Shown here one piece after another: positions 24,753-34,501 of a DNA stretch of 34,501 bases. Each line of letters starts with the position of its first letter. Position 1 is the stretch's first letter. Made by a program: the position numbers and the translations under genes. Under the pieces are notes generated by a model. It had not been told where the DNA came from, searched no databases, and saw nothing but the letters and a program-made list of their open reading frames with translations. Origin of the DNA: Caldimonas manganoxidans ATCC BAA-369 (GTDB lineage Bacteria; Pseudomonadota; Gammaproteobacteria; Burkholderiales; Burkholderiaceae_C); NCBI RefSeq assembly GCF_000381125.1, contig NZ_KB905958.1, positions 1 to 34,501 of the forward strand, given 5' to 3'.

Positions 24753-25715
24753 ATGCAAGCGATCTTTCAAGTCACTTTCCCGTTTTTCGCCTTGGTGCTG
24801 TGCGGCTATGTGGCAGCACGCCGGGGGCTGTTGCCCGAGTCGGCCATCCCCGGGCTGAACATGTTCGTGCTGTTCTTCGCCTTGCCTTGCATGTTGTTTC
24901 GCTTCGGGGCGAGCACGCCCTTTGCCCAGTTGGTCAACCCCGTGTGGCTGGGTCTGTACATCGCCTGCGCGCTGCTGATCGTCTTCGTCACCGTGGCGCA
25001 TTCGCGGGCCCAGGGCATCAGTCTCAAGGACAGCGCCTTCGGCGCCTTGGTGGCCGCGTTTCCGAATACCGGCTTCATGGGCGTGCCGCTGATCGTGGCG
25101 TTGATGGGCGAGCGTGCAGCCGGGCCGGTGATCGTCACCATCTTGGCCGATCTGTTCGTGACCAGCTCGATATGCTTGGCCTTGGCGCAAAGTGGTGGCG
25201 GCCACTGGCGTGAGAGCCTGGGCAAGGCCCTGCGCGGTGCGTTGAGCAACCCGCTGCCCTGGTCGATTGCCGCCGGCGCGGCGGTTTCGCTGCTGCAAAT
25301 GACCTTGCCCGGCCCGCTGGAGCGCATGATCGCGATGCTGGGCCAAGCCGCCTCGCCCGTGGCACTGTTCACCATCGGCGCGGTGCTGTGGCGCTCGCAA
25401 AAGAATCTGCAGCGGCCCACCCCGGTGTCGGACTACGCGCCCATCGTTTTCATCAAGCTGGTCGTGCACCCCCTGCTGGTGCTGGCCGCCGGCCTGGCGG
25501 CGCTACGCCTCGGGCTGCCGCTGGAGCCTCTGGCGCTCACCGCCTTGGTCTTGGCGGCAGCCTTGCCGTCGGCCAGCAATGTATCCCTGTTGGCAGAACG
25601 GTTTCAGGCCGACAACGGACGCATCGCGCGCATCATTTTGTGGTCGACCGCCTTGGCCTTTCTCAGCTTTTCCGGGGCGGTGCGCGTGTTCGGGATTGCC
25701 CCGACGGCTGCTTGA
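24753..25715 (+). CDS. AEC-family transporter (auxin efflux carrier type permease)
   Basis: This 320-residue inner-membrane protein has about ten helices in two halves, typical of the AEC (PF03547) family. Landmarks are GYVAARRGLLPESAIPGLNMFVLFFALPCMLF near the start, AAFPNTGFMGVPLIVALMG (the conserved N-x-G-F/Y-x-G-x-P crossover) and AALPSASNVSLLAERF near the end. Bacterial members move malate, malonate or other small acids; the substrate cannot be told here. The start ATG is 78 bp from the divergent rep start. The next gene downstream is katG, with its own promoter region. Confidence 0.88.
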   Translation: MQAIFQVTFPFFALVLCGYVAARRGLLPESAIPGLNMFVLFFALPCMLFRFGASTPFAQLVNPVWLGLYIACALLIVFVTVAHSRAQGISLKDSAFGALVAAFPNTGFMGVPLIVALMGERAAGPVIVTILADLFVTSSICLALAQSGGGHWRESLGKALRGALSNPLPWSIAAGAAVSLLQMTLPGPLERMIAMLGQAASPVALFTIGAVLWRSQKNLQRPTPVSDYAPIVFIKLVVHPLLVLAAGLAALRLGLPLEPLALTALVLAAALPSASNVSLLAERFQADNGRIARIILWSTALAFLSFSGAVRVFGIAPTAA

Positions 25716-25720
25716 GCTCG

Positions 25721-25757
25721 ATAGTCTTACGCTATCTGTCATATCGATAGGTTCCAT
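25721..25757 (+). promoter_or_regulatory. OxyR-type binding site upstream of katG
   Basis: Four tetranucleotides lie exactly seven bases apart: ATAG-N7-CTAT-N7-ATCG-N7-CCAT. The OxyR consensus is ATAG-N7-CTAT-N7-ATAG-N7-CTAT, so 14 of 16 positions match. The downstream gene is a peroxide-detoxifying enzyme, the classic OxyR target. The site ends just before a possible promoter, as expected for an activator that contacts RNA polymerase. No oxyR gene lies in the window. Confidence 0.7.
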
Positions 25758-25786
25758 TTCCCATCGTCCTCTCCAGCGCCTATCCT
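25758..25786 (+). promoter_or_regulatory. possible sigma-70 promoter for katG
   Basis: TTCCCA at 25758-25763 and TATCCT at 25781-25786 are 17 bp apart, and the weak -35 abuts the OxyR-type site. A weak -35 next to an activator site is typical of OxyR targets. A transcript would start near 25793, leaving a leader of about 160 nt before katG. Further CTATC and GATAG words at 25801-25824 form a loose dyad of unknown role. Confidence 0.4.
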
Positions 25787-25837
25787 TTCATTGCCGATGC
25801 CTATCACTTGATCGGTATCGATAGAAAGGAGCCTGTC

Positions 25838-25888
25838 ATGTTCGACGCCGTCCTGGAAGTTCTGGCTGCGTTGGCGCAGGCCATGTGA
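25838..25888 (+). CDS. 16-codon mini-ORF in the katG leader
   Basis: ATG to TGA encodes MFDAVLEVLAALAQAM. It has an unusually good ribosome site (AAAGGAG eight bases upstream) and would be translated from the same transcript as katG, which starts 66 bp after its stop. It may be a leader peptide, a very small amphipathic protein or chance. There is no run of one amino acid and no obvious stem-loop typical of attenuation. Confidence 0.4.
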   Translation: MFDAVLEVLAALAQAM

Positions 25889-25945
25889 GCACGCGGGCCG
25901 CCCCTTTGGGTGCGACCGCCTCTCGTCGAACTCCAACCCCACTAG

Positions 25946-28093
<2,148 letters not shown>

Positions 28094-28107
28094 GCTTTTG
28101 CCCAGTG

Positions 28108-28136
28108 CAACGCGGGGCCTTTGCGGCCCTGCGTTG
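28108..28136 (+). terminator. strong hairpin after katG, likely terminator
   Basis: CAACGCGGGGCC and GGCCCTGCGTTG form a 12-bp stem with one G-U pair around TTTGC, beginning 15 bp after the katG stop. No T-run follows, so it may act with Rho or protect the 3' end of the message. It separates katG from the leucine leader. Confidence 0.55.
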
Positions 28137-28171
28137 ACAGCGGGCTCCTGCATCGCCAACACTTGACACCG

Positions 28172-28297
28172 ATGTTCACCGCCACGACCACTTTGCTACT
28201 ACTAGCCCTACTGGCCACCCCCGTGCTGGCTGGTATGGGTCGTGCCCGGTCCTTCGAGCCGCGTCGAGTCCGCATCCAGGACACTCCGCGCCGCTGA
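28172..28297 (+). CDS. leuL: leuA leader peptide (leucine attenuation)
   Basis: A 41-codon frame between katG and leuA starts ATG-TTC and reads M-F-T-A-T-T-T followed by four consecutive leucines, Ala and two more leucines. The Leu codons TTG-CTA-CTA-CTA and CTA-CTG lie at 28193-28213. CTA is rare in this GC-rich sequence, which makes the run sensitive to charged tRNA-Leu supply. The frame ends 26 bp before an intrinsic terminator. This is the standard architecture of a transcription attenuator, and the peptide has no role beyond being translated. Confidence 0.85.
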   Translation: MFTATTTLLLLALLATPVLAGMGRARSFEPRRVRIQDTPRR

Positions 28298-28323
28298 ACA
28301 TTCCGGTTCTCCTCCCACCTCCA

Positions 28324-28353
28324 GGCCAGCGTCCCCGCTGGCCTTTTTGTTTT
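28324..28353 (+). terminator. intrinsic terminator of the leuA attenuator
   Basis: GGCCAGC-GTCCCC-GCTGGCC followed by TTTTTGTTTT is a textbook Rho-independent terminator placed 32 bp before the leuA ATG. The 5' arm (28321-28330) can alternatively pair with GCTGGCTGG at 28225-28233 inside the leader frame, with one bulged base. A ribosome stalled on the Leu codons at 28193-28204 would leave that segment free, so leucine starvation should favour the antiterminator. Confidence 0.85.
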
Positions 28354-28384
28354 CCGTCGATCGATCTGCCATTCGAGGCCCGTC

Positions 28385-30091
28385 ATGCTCCAGCATCCCG
28401 AACGCAAATACCGCCCCTTCACCCCGGTGAACCTGCCCGACCGCACCTGGCCCAACCAGGTCATCACCCGGCCGCCCATCTGGATGAGCACCGACCTGCG
28501 CGACGGCAACCAAGCCCTGTTCGAGCCAATGAACGTGGCGACCAAGCTGCGGCTGTTCCAGCTGCTGGTGCGCATCGGCTTCAAGGAGATCGAGGTGGGC
28601 TTCCCCTCGGCTTCGCAGACCGACTTCGACTTCGTGCGCAAGCTCATCGAAGACGACCTCATTCCCGAGGACGTGACGATCGAAGTGCTCACCCAGGCGC
28701 GTGAAGACCTGATCGCGCGCACGTTCGAGTCGCTGCGCGGCGCGCGCCGCGCCATCGTCCACCTGTACAACGCCACGGCGCCGACATTTCGCCGCATCGT
28801 CTTTGACATGAGCGTGGACCAGGTGCGCGAACTGGCGGTCCACCATGCCCGACTGGTGCAGCAGTACGCCCAGCGGCAGCCGCAAACGCATTGGACCTTC
28901 CAATACAGCCCGGAAGTGTTCAGCGGCACCGAGCTGGAAGTGGCCAAAGACGTGGTCGATGCGGTCATGGACGTGTGGCAGCCCACGCCGCAGCACAAAG
29001 CCATCGTCAACCTGCCGGCCACGGTGGAGATGAGCACGCCCAATGTCTATGCCGACCAGATCGAGTGGATGCACCGGCACCTGAAGCGCCGCGACAGCCT
29101 CGTGCTGAGCGTGCACCCGCACAACGACCGTGGCACCGCCGTGGCCGCGGCCGAGCTGGCGGTGATGGCCGGCGCCGAGCGGGTGGAAGGCTGTCTGTTT
29201 GGCAACGGCGAGCGCACCGGCAACGTCGACCTGGTCACGCTGGCGCTCAATCTCTACAGCCAAGGCGTGCACCCGGGGCTGGACTTCTCGCAGATCAACG
29301 AAGTGGCTCGCACCGTGGAAGACTGCACCCAGCTGCCGATCCACCCGCGTCATCCTTACGTGGGCGACTTGGTCTTCACCGCGTTTTCCGGCTCCCACCA
29401 GGACGCCATCAAAAAAGGCTTTGCCGCCCAGCGACCCGATGCGATCTGGGAAGTGCCCTATCTGCCGATCGACCCGGCCGACCTGGGCCGCAGCTATGAC
29501 TCGGTGGTGCGCGTCAACAGCCAATCCGGCAAAGGCGGCATCGCCTTCTTGCTGGAAACCGCCTACGGCCTGGTGCTGCCGCGGCGCGCGCAGATCGAGT
29601 TCAGCGCCGTGGTGCAAAAAGTGGCCGACGACACCGGCGGCGAGCTCAGCGCACAACAACTGTGGGAACTGTTCGAACGCGAATACCTGCGCCGCGAGCA
29701 GCCGCTGAAGCTGCTGGCCCACCATGGCATGGAAGACGGGGCGCGTGTGGGCCTGCAGCTCGAGGTGGAATTCCAAGGCCAACGCCTGCGCCTGGAAGGC
29801 TGGGGCAACGGCCCCTTGGATGCGGCCGTGCACGCCCTGGGCCTGCCGCTGCGGCTGGACAGCTACGAAGAACGCGCCATCGGCTCGGGGTCGGATGCCC
29901 GCGCGATCGCCTTCGTGGAGCTGGCCCATCCGGATGTCGCCGGCACCCGCTTCGGCGTGGGGCAAGACACCCACATCGTCACGGCCAGCCTGCGCGCGCT
30001 CATCAGTGCGCTCAATCGCATGCCCCTGCCGCTGGAGATGCTGAGCCGGGCTTGGCGCGGGGCCGCCGCTCAAGAACTGCTTCACGCCTGA
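28385..30091 (+). CDS. leuA: 2-isopropylmalate synthase LeuA (long type)
   Basis: This 568-residue enzyme condenses acetyl-CoA and 2-ketoisovalerate, the first committed step of leucine synthesis. The catalytic/metal motif [15 protein letters not shown] is at residues 35-49. The metal-binding SVHPHNDRG and [15 protein letters not shown] follow. The C-terminal regulatory LeuA domain, which binds leucine for feedback inhibition, spans about 430-555. The length and DLRDGNQ form place it in the long (type 2) group found in actinobacteria and many proteobacteria. GAGG precedes the ATG. Expression is controlled by the attenuator immediately upstream. Confidence 0.96.
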   Translation: MLQHPERKYRPFTPVNLPDRTWPNQVITRPPIWMSTDLRDGNQALFEPMNVATKLRLFQLLVRIGFKEIEVGFPSASQTDFDFVRKLIEDDLIPEDVTIEVLTQAREDLIARTFESLRGARRAIVHLYNATAPTFRRIVFDMSVDQVRELAVHHARLVQQYAQRQPQTHWTFQYSPEVFSGTELEVAKDVVDAVMDVWQPTPQHKAIVNLPATVEMSTPNVYADQIEWMHRHLKRRDSLVLSVHPHNDRGTAVAAAELAVMAGAERVEGCLFGNGERTGNVDLVTLALNLYSQGVHPGLDFSQINEVARTVEDCTQLPIHPRHPYVGDLVFTAFSGSHQDAIKKGFAAQRPDAIWEVPYLPIDPADLGRSYDSVVRVNSQSGKGGIAFLLETAYGLVLPRRAQIEFSAVVQKVADDTGGELSAQQLWELFEREYLRREQPLKLLAHHGMEDGARVGLQLEVEFQGQRLRLEGWGNGPLDAAVHALGLPLRLDSYEERAIGSGSDARAIAFVELAHPDVAGTRFGVGQDTHIVTASLRALISALNRMPLPLEMLSRAWRGAAAQELLHA

Positions 30092-30227
30092 GCCAGTCCG
30101 CAGGCTGAAAGATTCAAGGCATTGGCGCGCTGCGTGCCGGCCGCCGCGGCGCGAGGCTCTACACTGCGCGCTGCATGCGCGCAGGCTTGCGCGGGCCAGC
30201 CTGCCAGCGCATGCGCGAATTCGCGCC

Positions 30228-30689
30228 ATGCCGATGCAGCCTGACGACCCCCTGTCCATCCAGCTCTACGACCAGCCCGGCCACCTGATCCGCCGGGCGC
30301 ACCAGATCGCCGTGGCCCAATTCCACGAGGCCTTGGGCCGCGACATCACGCCCGTGCAGTACGCCGTGCTGCGCGTGCTGCACGAGCATCCCGGCATCGA
30401 CCAGGTCACCGCAGCGCAGATGGTGGCCCTGGACACCTCCACCACCGCCGACATCGCCGCCCGACTGGAAGCCAAGGGCTGGATCGTGCGCGAGCTGCTG
30501 CCACGCCGCCAGCGGCGCTTGCTGCTCACCCCGGCCGGGCAAGCCCTGTTGGCCGACCTCACCCCCAAGATGCACCGCATGCAGCACACGCTGATGAGCC
30601 GCTTGGCCCCCGCCGAGCAGGCCGAATTCATGCGCCTGTTGCGCAAATTCGTGCACCTCGACGCCGACGATCCAGCACCGCGAACCTAG
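30228..30689 (+). CDS. MarR-family transcriptional regulator
   Basis: This 153-residue winged-helix repressor has the recognition region around residues 60-85 (VTAAQMVALDTSTTADIAARLEAKGWIVRE) and the beta-wing LLPRRQRRLLLTPAGQALL, both typical of MarR. The N- and C-terminal helices form the dimer interface. It lies 96 bp upstream of vanA on the same strand, with a 26-bp palindrome in that gap. It probably represses vanAB and responds to an aromatic acid such as vanillate, as MarR proteins often do. The better-known VanR repressors are GntR-type, so this would be a different arrangement. Effector and target are inferred. Confidence 0.88.
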   Translation: MPMQPDDPLSIQLYDQPGHLIRRAHQIAVAQFHEALGRDITPVQYAVLRVLHEHPGIDQVTAAQMVALDTSTTADIAARLEAKGWIVRELLPRRQRRLLLTPAGQALLADLTPKMHRMQHTLMSRLAPAEQAEFMRLLRKFVHLDADDPAPRT

Positions 30690-30733
30690 GTCAAACCCTC
30701 TCCCTCGGCCGCTCCTTCGAGGAGTAGTATCGC

Positions 30734-30759
30734 CTGACATTCAGCATACTGAATGTCAG
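30734..30759. promoter_or_regulatory. 26-bp palindrome, candidate MarR operator of vanAB
   Basis: Two perfect 11-bp arms, CTGACATTCAG and CTGAATGTCAG, are separated by CATA. The centre is about 40 bp upstream of the vanA start and 57 bp after the MarR gene. The size and symmetry fit a MarR dimer site. Its placement would block transcription of vanAB. An in-frame ATG at 30753 lies inside it, which argues against that codon as the vanA start. Confidence 0.75.
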
Positions 30760-30785
30760 ATTTTATCCCCGCCAGAGGTCGCCCC

Positions 30786-31832
30786 ATGTTCCTCAAAAAC
30801 ACCTGGTACGTCGCCTGCACTCCCGACGAGATCGCCGACAAGCCCCTGGGCCGCACCATCGCGGGCGAGCCGATGGTGATCTACCGCGCCGCCGACGGGG
30901 TGGCCGCCCTCGAAGACTTCTGCCCCCACCGCGGCGCGCCCTTGTCGCAGGGCCGCGTCTGCGAAGGTCGCCTGGTGTGCGGCTACCATGGCCTGGAAAT
31001 GGGCCGCGACGGCAAAACCCTGGCCATGCCCAAGCAGCGCGTGGCCGGCTTTCCGGCCATCCGCGCCTACCCGGCCGTGGAGCGGCACGGCTTCATCTGG
31101 GTGTGGCCGGGCGACGCGGCCCGGGCCGATGCAGCCCTGATCCCTGACCTGCACTGGGCGAACCACCCCGACTGGGCCTATGGTGGCGGCCTCTACCACA
31201 TCCGCTGCGATTACCGGCTGATGATCGACAACCTGATGGATCTGACGCATGAAACCTATGTGCATGCCAACAGCATCGGCCAGAAGGAGATCGACGAAGC
31301 CACGCCCGTGACCAAAGTGGACGGCGAACACGTGACCACCAGCCGCTTCATGCAGGGCATCATCGCCCCGCCGTTCTGGCAGATGGCCCTGCGCGGCCAT
31401 GGCTTGCCGGTGGACCAGCCGGTGGACCGCTGGCAAATCTGCCACTTCACCCCGCCCAGCCATGTGATGATCGAAGTCGGCGTGGCCCTGGCTGGCCGGG
31501 GCGGTCTCCACGCCGACCCCAAAGACAAGGTCTATGCCATCGTGGTGGACTTCCTCACCCCCGAAACCGAAACCACCATGTGGTACTTCTGGGGCATGGC
31601 GCGGCATTTCCAGCCGCAGGATGCCGCCCTGACGGCCAAGATCCGTGAAGGCCAGGGCAAGATCTTCTCCGAGGACCTGGCCATGTTGGAAGGGCAGCAA
31701 GCCAACCTCTCGCGCCACCCGGGACGCAAGCTGCTGAGCCTCAACACCGATGCCGGCGGCGTGCAGGCGCGGCGCATCCTCGATCGCCTGATCGCCGCCG
31801 AACGCGGCGAGTCGGTGGCGGCGGCCGCGTGA
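30786..31832 (+). CDS. vanA: vanillate O-demethylase oxygenase subunit VanA (Rieske)
   Basis: This 348-residue terminal oxygenase removes the methyl group of vanillate to give protocatechuate and formaldehyde. The Rieske [2Fe-2S] motif is Cys46-x-His48 and Cys65-x2-His68 ([11 protein letters not shown] and LVCGYHGLE). Mononuclear iron ligands are in [13 protein letters not shown] (His155 and His160, bridging Asp152). The start [16 protein letters not shown] is the usual VanA N-terminus and has AGG eight bases upstream. The reductase gene follows after 7 bp. Related methoxybenzoate demethylases cannot be excluded without activity data. Confidence 0.92.
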   Translation: MFLKNTWYVACTPDEIADKPLGRTIAGEPMVIYRAADGVAALEDFCPHRGAPLSQGRVCEGRLVCGYHGLEMGRDGKTLAMPKQRVAGFPAIRAYPAVERHGFIWVWPGDAARADAALIPDLHWANHPDWAYGGGLYHIRCDYRLMIDNLMDLTHETYVHANSIGQKEIDEATPVTKVDGEHVTTSRFMQGIIAPPFWQMALRGHGLPVDQPVDRWQICHFTPPSHVMIEVGVALAGRGGLHADPKDKVYAIVVDFLTPETETTMWYFWGMARHFQPQDAALTAKIREGQGKIFSEDLAMLEGQQANLSRHPGRKLLSLNTDAGGVQARRILDRLIAAERGESVAAAA

Positions 31833-31839
31833 GCACACG

Positions 31840-32811
31840 ATGAGCACCGCCCCTGCGTCGCTGCGCGTGAGGGTCGCGCGCAAGGCCGTCGAGGCCGAAG
31901 GCATTTGCAGCTTCGAACTCGTGTCGGCCGACGGCCGCCCGCTGCCGGCGTTTTCCGCCGGCTCGCACATCGATGTGCACCTGAGCGGCGGCCTGGTGCG
32001 CCAGTACTCGCTGTGCAACGACCCGGCCGAGACCCATCGCTACCTCATCGCCGTGCTGAACGATCCGGCCAGCCGCGGCGGCTCGCGCGCCATGCACGAG
32101 CAGGTGGCCGAAGGCGACGAGCTCACCATCAGCCCGCCGCGCAACCACTTCGCGCTGGCGCATGACGCCAAACGCCACCTGCTGCTGGCCGGGGGCATCG
32201 GCGTGACCCCTCTGCTGTGCATGGCCGAGCGCCTGGCCGCCACCGGTGCGGCCTTCACGATGCACTACTGCACCCGTTCGCGCGCGCGCACGGCCTTCGC
32301 CTCGCGCATCGAAGCCTCGGCCTTCGCCGCGCAGGTGCAGTTCCACCACGACGATGGTCCGCCCGAACAGCAGTTCCAGCTCGACGCCGTGCTGGCAGGG
32401 GCCGACGAGCACACCCATCTCTATGTCTGCGGCCCGCAGGGCTTCATGGACGCGGTGCTGGGCGCAGCGCGGGCGCGCGGCTGGCCCGAATCACGGCTGC
32501 ATTACGAGTTCTTCTCGGCCGAGCCGGTGTCCACCGAAGGCGACCGCCCTTTCGAAGTGGTGCTGGCCAGCAGCGGCCGCGTGGTGCCGGTGGCCGCCGG
32601 GCAGACGGTCGTGCAGGCCTTGGCCGCCTGCGGTGTGGACGTGATGGTCTCGTGCGAGCAAGGGGTGTGCGGCACGTGCCTGACCCGCGTGCTCGAAGGC
32701 GAGATCGACCACCGCGACGTCTATCTCACCCCCGAGGAGCAGGCTGCAGGCGACCAGTTCACGCCCTGCTGTTCCCGCGCGAAGTCGGCGAGGTTGGTGC
32801 TGGATCTGTGA
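31840..32811 (+). CDS. vanB: vanillate O-demethylase reductase subunit VanB
   Basis: This 323-residue electron-transfer partner of VanA is built as flavin domain, NAD domain and C-terminal plant-type ferredoxin (phthalate dioxygenase reductase order). The flavin motif RQYSLCND is at 54-61. NAD-binding GGIGVTP is at 118-124 and CGPQGFM near 197. The [2Fe-2S] cysteines are Cys272, Cys277, Cys280 and Cys310. It passes electrons from NADH to the Rieske cluster. The 7-bp spacing after vanA shows one operon. Confidence 0.93.
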   Translation: MSTAPASLRVRVARKAVEAEGICSFELVSADGRPLPAFSAGSHIDVHLSGGLVRQYSLCNDPAETHRYLIAVLNDPASRGGSRAMHEQVAEGDELTISPPRNHFALAHDAKRHLLLAGGIGVTPLLCMAERLAATGAAFTMHYCTRSRARTAFASRIEASAFAAQVQFHHDDGPPEQQFQLDAVLAGADEHTHLYVCGPQGFMDAVLGAARARGWPESRLHYEFFSAEPVSTEGDRPFEVVLASSGRVVPVAAGQTVVQALAACGVDVMVSCEQGVCGTCLTRVLEGEIDHRDVYLTPEEQAAGDQFTPCCSRAKSARLVLDL

Positions 32812-32898
32812 CATTGGACACATCCCGACCGGACGTTGCGATAACTGGGGGCCATCCTCCCCTTGATGGGCGCAAGCGGCAGCCATGCCGGCGGCACA

Positions 32899-34359
32899 AT
32901 GCCAGCCGTGAAACTGTCGCTCAAACTCAAAGTGGCCTTGATCGCCACCACCGCCGTGGTGGCCTTGGCCGCGCTCGTGGGTTGGCAGCAGGATCGCCGG
33001 CTGGCCGAGGACTTCCGTGCGGTGTTGGCCGAGCAGCAAGACGCCCTGGCCGAATCGATGGCCGACCATTTGGGCGACAAACTCCATACCTATGTCACCG
33101 TGCTGGAGGCGGCCGCCACGCAACTGGACGACACGGTATTGGCCGATCCGGCGGCGCGACAAGCGTTTCTGTCCGGCCCTTCGCCCTTGAAGTCCTTGTT
33201 CGATGGGCTGGCCATCGTCGATCTGCACGGCGACTTGATCAGCAACGAGCCCCCGCTGCCCAGTGGGCGCCGCATCAACGTGGCCGACCGGGAGTATTTC
33301 CGCCGCGCGCTGGCCGAGCAACGCAGCCTGGTGTCCGAACCGGTGCAAGCCCGCACCGGTGCCGGCCCGGCCGTGCTGCTGGTGGTGCCCGTGAAAGACC
33401 GGCAGCAGCGTGTGCAAGCCTTGCTGGTGGGCGGCCTGCGCCTGCTGCGCTCGAATCTGCTGGGCCTGATGGCCCAGGCGCCGGTGGGGCGCACCGGGCA
33501 TTTCGAGATCGTCACCCGCAGCGCACAGCCGGTGTACGTCATTCACCCCGATCCGGCACGCATCCTGCAGCCGGCCGACGCCTCGGCCTCGACGTCTGAC
33601 GGCGCCGTGATCACCCGCAAGCTCATTGCCTTGGCCGACTGGGAACTGCGCGTGATCCTGCCCGGCTGGGAGGTGGCCGCGCCGGTGCGCGAAGCACAGC
33701 GCACCCTGTTGAAAGAACTGGGACTGTTCGCGCTGGGGGCCGCTGCCCTGAGCTGGCTGCTGCTGCGCTGGCTGCTGCAGCCCCTGACCACCCTGCACCG
33801 GGCCATCCACACGCTGCGGCGCGACCCGCAGGCCCAAGTCCGTCTGGACACCCGCAGCCGCGACGAACGCGGCGACCTGGCGCGCGATTTCAAAGCCTTG
33901 CTCGACGAGCTGCGCATGCGCCAGCAGGAACTGCACGTGCTGATGCAAGCCGCCCCGCTGGGCTTGTTCCGCGCCAACACGCAAGGCGACATCGTCTACG
34001 CCAATGAGGCCTATCTGCGCATCCATCGGCTGCAGGCGCAAGACATGGCCCGCGGCTGGCTGAGCCTGTTGCCCGAATCGCAGCGCGAAGCGGCCTGGAC
34101 GGCTTGGCAGCGCATCGTCCAGGCGGCCCAGGCATGGCACATGGTGCGCACCCTGCAAGGGCCCGATGGCCGGCCGCTGATGTTGTCCGTGCATTGCGCG
34201 CCGCTGTTCGAGGATGGCCAGCCTGCGGGCATGGTGGGCACGGTGGAAGACATCACCGAGCAGGTGCAGGCCCAAGACGCCTTGCGCACGCTGACCTCGA
34301 TTTTTGATCACACCGCCGACTACGTGCTGCAAACCAATCCGCAAGGGCAGATCACTTAT
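32899..34359 (+). pseudogene. Cache-HAMP-PAS membrane sensor, interrupted by IS5
   Basis: 487 native codons are visible. A first transmembrane helix (about 8-28) is followed by a periplasmic Cache-type sensor domain (about 35-260; ADREYFRRAL and VSEPVQARTGAGP are typical). A second helix (about 270-295), HAMP linker (about 295-345) and PAS domain (about 345-460; GLFRANTQGDIVYANEAYLRIH, closing with GTVEDITE) follow. A second PAS begins (SIFDHTADYVLQTNPQGQITY) and stops exactly where the IS5 end starts at 34360. The frame stays open through the IS to the window edge. The output domain (histidine kinase or GGDEF/EAL) is lost or beyond the IS. A GTG at 32908 is an alternative start. Confidence 0.85.
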
Positions 34360-34501
34360 GGAAACGCTGATCAAGTCCTGCGCCTGGCAGTAGTCCGTCT
34401 TGTCGCCCTGGTGATGGGCGGCGATGATTACGGTCATGAAGCAGATGACCTTGGCAGCGGCGGCCGATGCGTCCGCGGGATTCGAGCGTTTTCGCAAGCC
34501 C
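34360..34501 (+). mobile_element. 5' end of an IS5-family insertion sequence (right copy, truncated by window edge)
   Basis: This is an exact inverted copy of 1-142. It begins GGAAACGCTGATCAAGTCC directly after TTAT (34356-34359) and interrupts the sensor gene at a codon boundary. TTAT is close to, but not exactly, the YTAR target expected for the IS5 subgroup. The element continues beyond the window. Confidence 0.85.
34436..34501 (+). CDS. IS5-family transposase, N-terminal fragment
   Basis: Twenty-two codons beginning MKQMTLAAAADASAGFE run off the right edge, identical to the minus-strand frame at 66-1. The catalytic domain lies outside the window. Confidence 0.7.
   Translation, partial: MKQMTLAAAADASAGFERFRKP

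Noticed and set aside
25801-25824. A second OxyR site (CTATC and GATAG words)
   Set aside because: The half-sites are 16 bases apart and do not keep the 7-base phasing required for OxyR.
28208-30259. 683-codon minus-strand open frame
   Set aside because: It is antisense to leuA, spans its attenuator, and has no domain.
30753-30785. Upstream start for vanA at 30753
   Set aside because: This ATG lies inside the 26-bp palindrome and adds 11 residues not seen in VanA. The ATG at 30786 gives the usual MFxKNTWYVA start.

Overview
The window is GC-rich, densely coded bacterial DNA. Its gene content (TRAP transport, vanAB, long-form leuA, Rep helicase, a soluble NAD-type formate dehydrogenase, a GcvA-like LysR regulator) fits a betaproteobacterium of the order Burkholderiales. 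That placement is inferred from protein style, not from a marker gene. The two window ends are a 142-bp perfect inverted repeat (1-142 and 34360-34501). Each copy is the 5' end of the same IS5-family insertion sequence reading outward, so the window looks like one assembly contig that stops inside two copies of a repeated IS.

Layout. 1-640: IS5 end inserted at the stop codon of a decayed IS3-family orfB. 736-9931 (minus strand): a cupin gene, then a tightly packed catabolic operon. In transcription order it encodes an SDR dehydrogenase, TRAP transporter DctP-DctQ-DctM, a split transketolase (N and C halves), a second full-length transketolase and a D-2-hydroxyacid dehydrogenase. A divergent LysR gene (10096-10995) sits across a perfect 19-bp palindrome. 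11054-12484: a small membrane-anchored protein and a zinc alcohol dehydrogenase. 12501-18145: a ModE-like regulator divergent from a two-gene formate dehydrogenase whose beta subunit fuses NuoE- and NuoF-like parts. 18312-21508: an exported DUF1800/DUF1501 pair. 21874-25715: a YhhN-family membrane protein, Rep helicase and an AEC-family carrier. 25721-28136: OxyR-type site, leader mini-ORF, katG and a hairpin. 28172-30091: a leucine attenuator (leader peptide plus terminator) and leuA. 30228-32811: a MarR regulator, a 26-bp palindrome and vanAB. 32899-34359: a Cache-HAMP-PAS sensor gene cut by the right-hand IS5 copy.

How the genes work together. The vanillate demethylase VanAB releases methoxyl carbon (as formaldehyde in known systems), and the formate dehydrogenase could oxidise the resulting formate to CO2 and NADH. 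This link is inferred from co-occurrence only. The SDR/TRAP/double-transketolase operon is the best candidate for an undescribed system. It looks like import and oxidation of a hydroxylated, probably acidic C3-C6 compound followed by C2-unit transfer. No kinase or isomerase is encoded, and the full-length transketolase differs from phosphosugar enzymes at positions expected to contact the sugar phosphate. The clearest regulatory elements are the leucine attenuator, the OxyR-like box before katG, and palindromes at the LysR, ModE-like and MarR loci.
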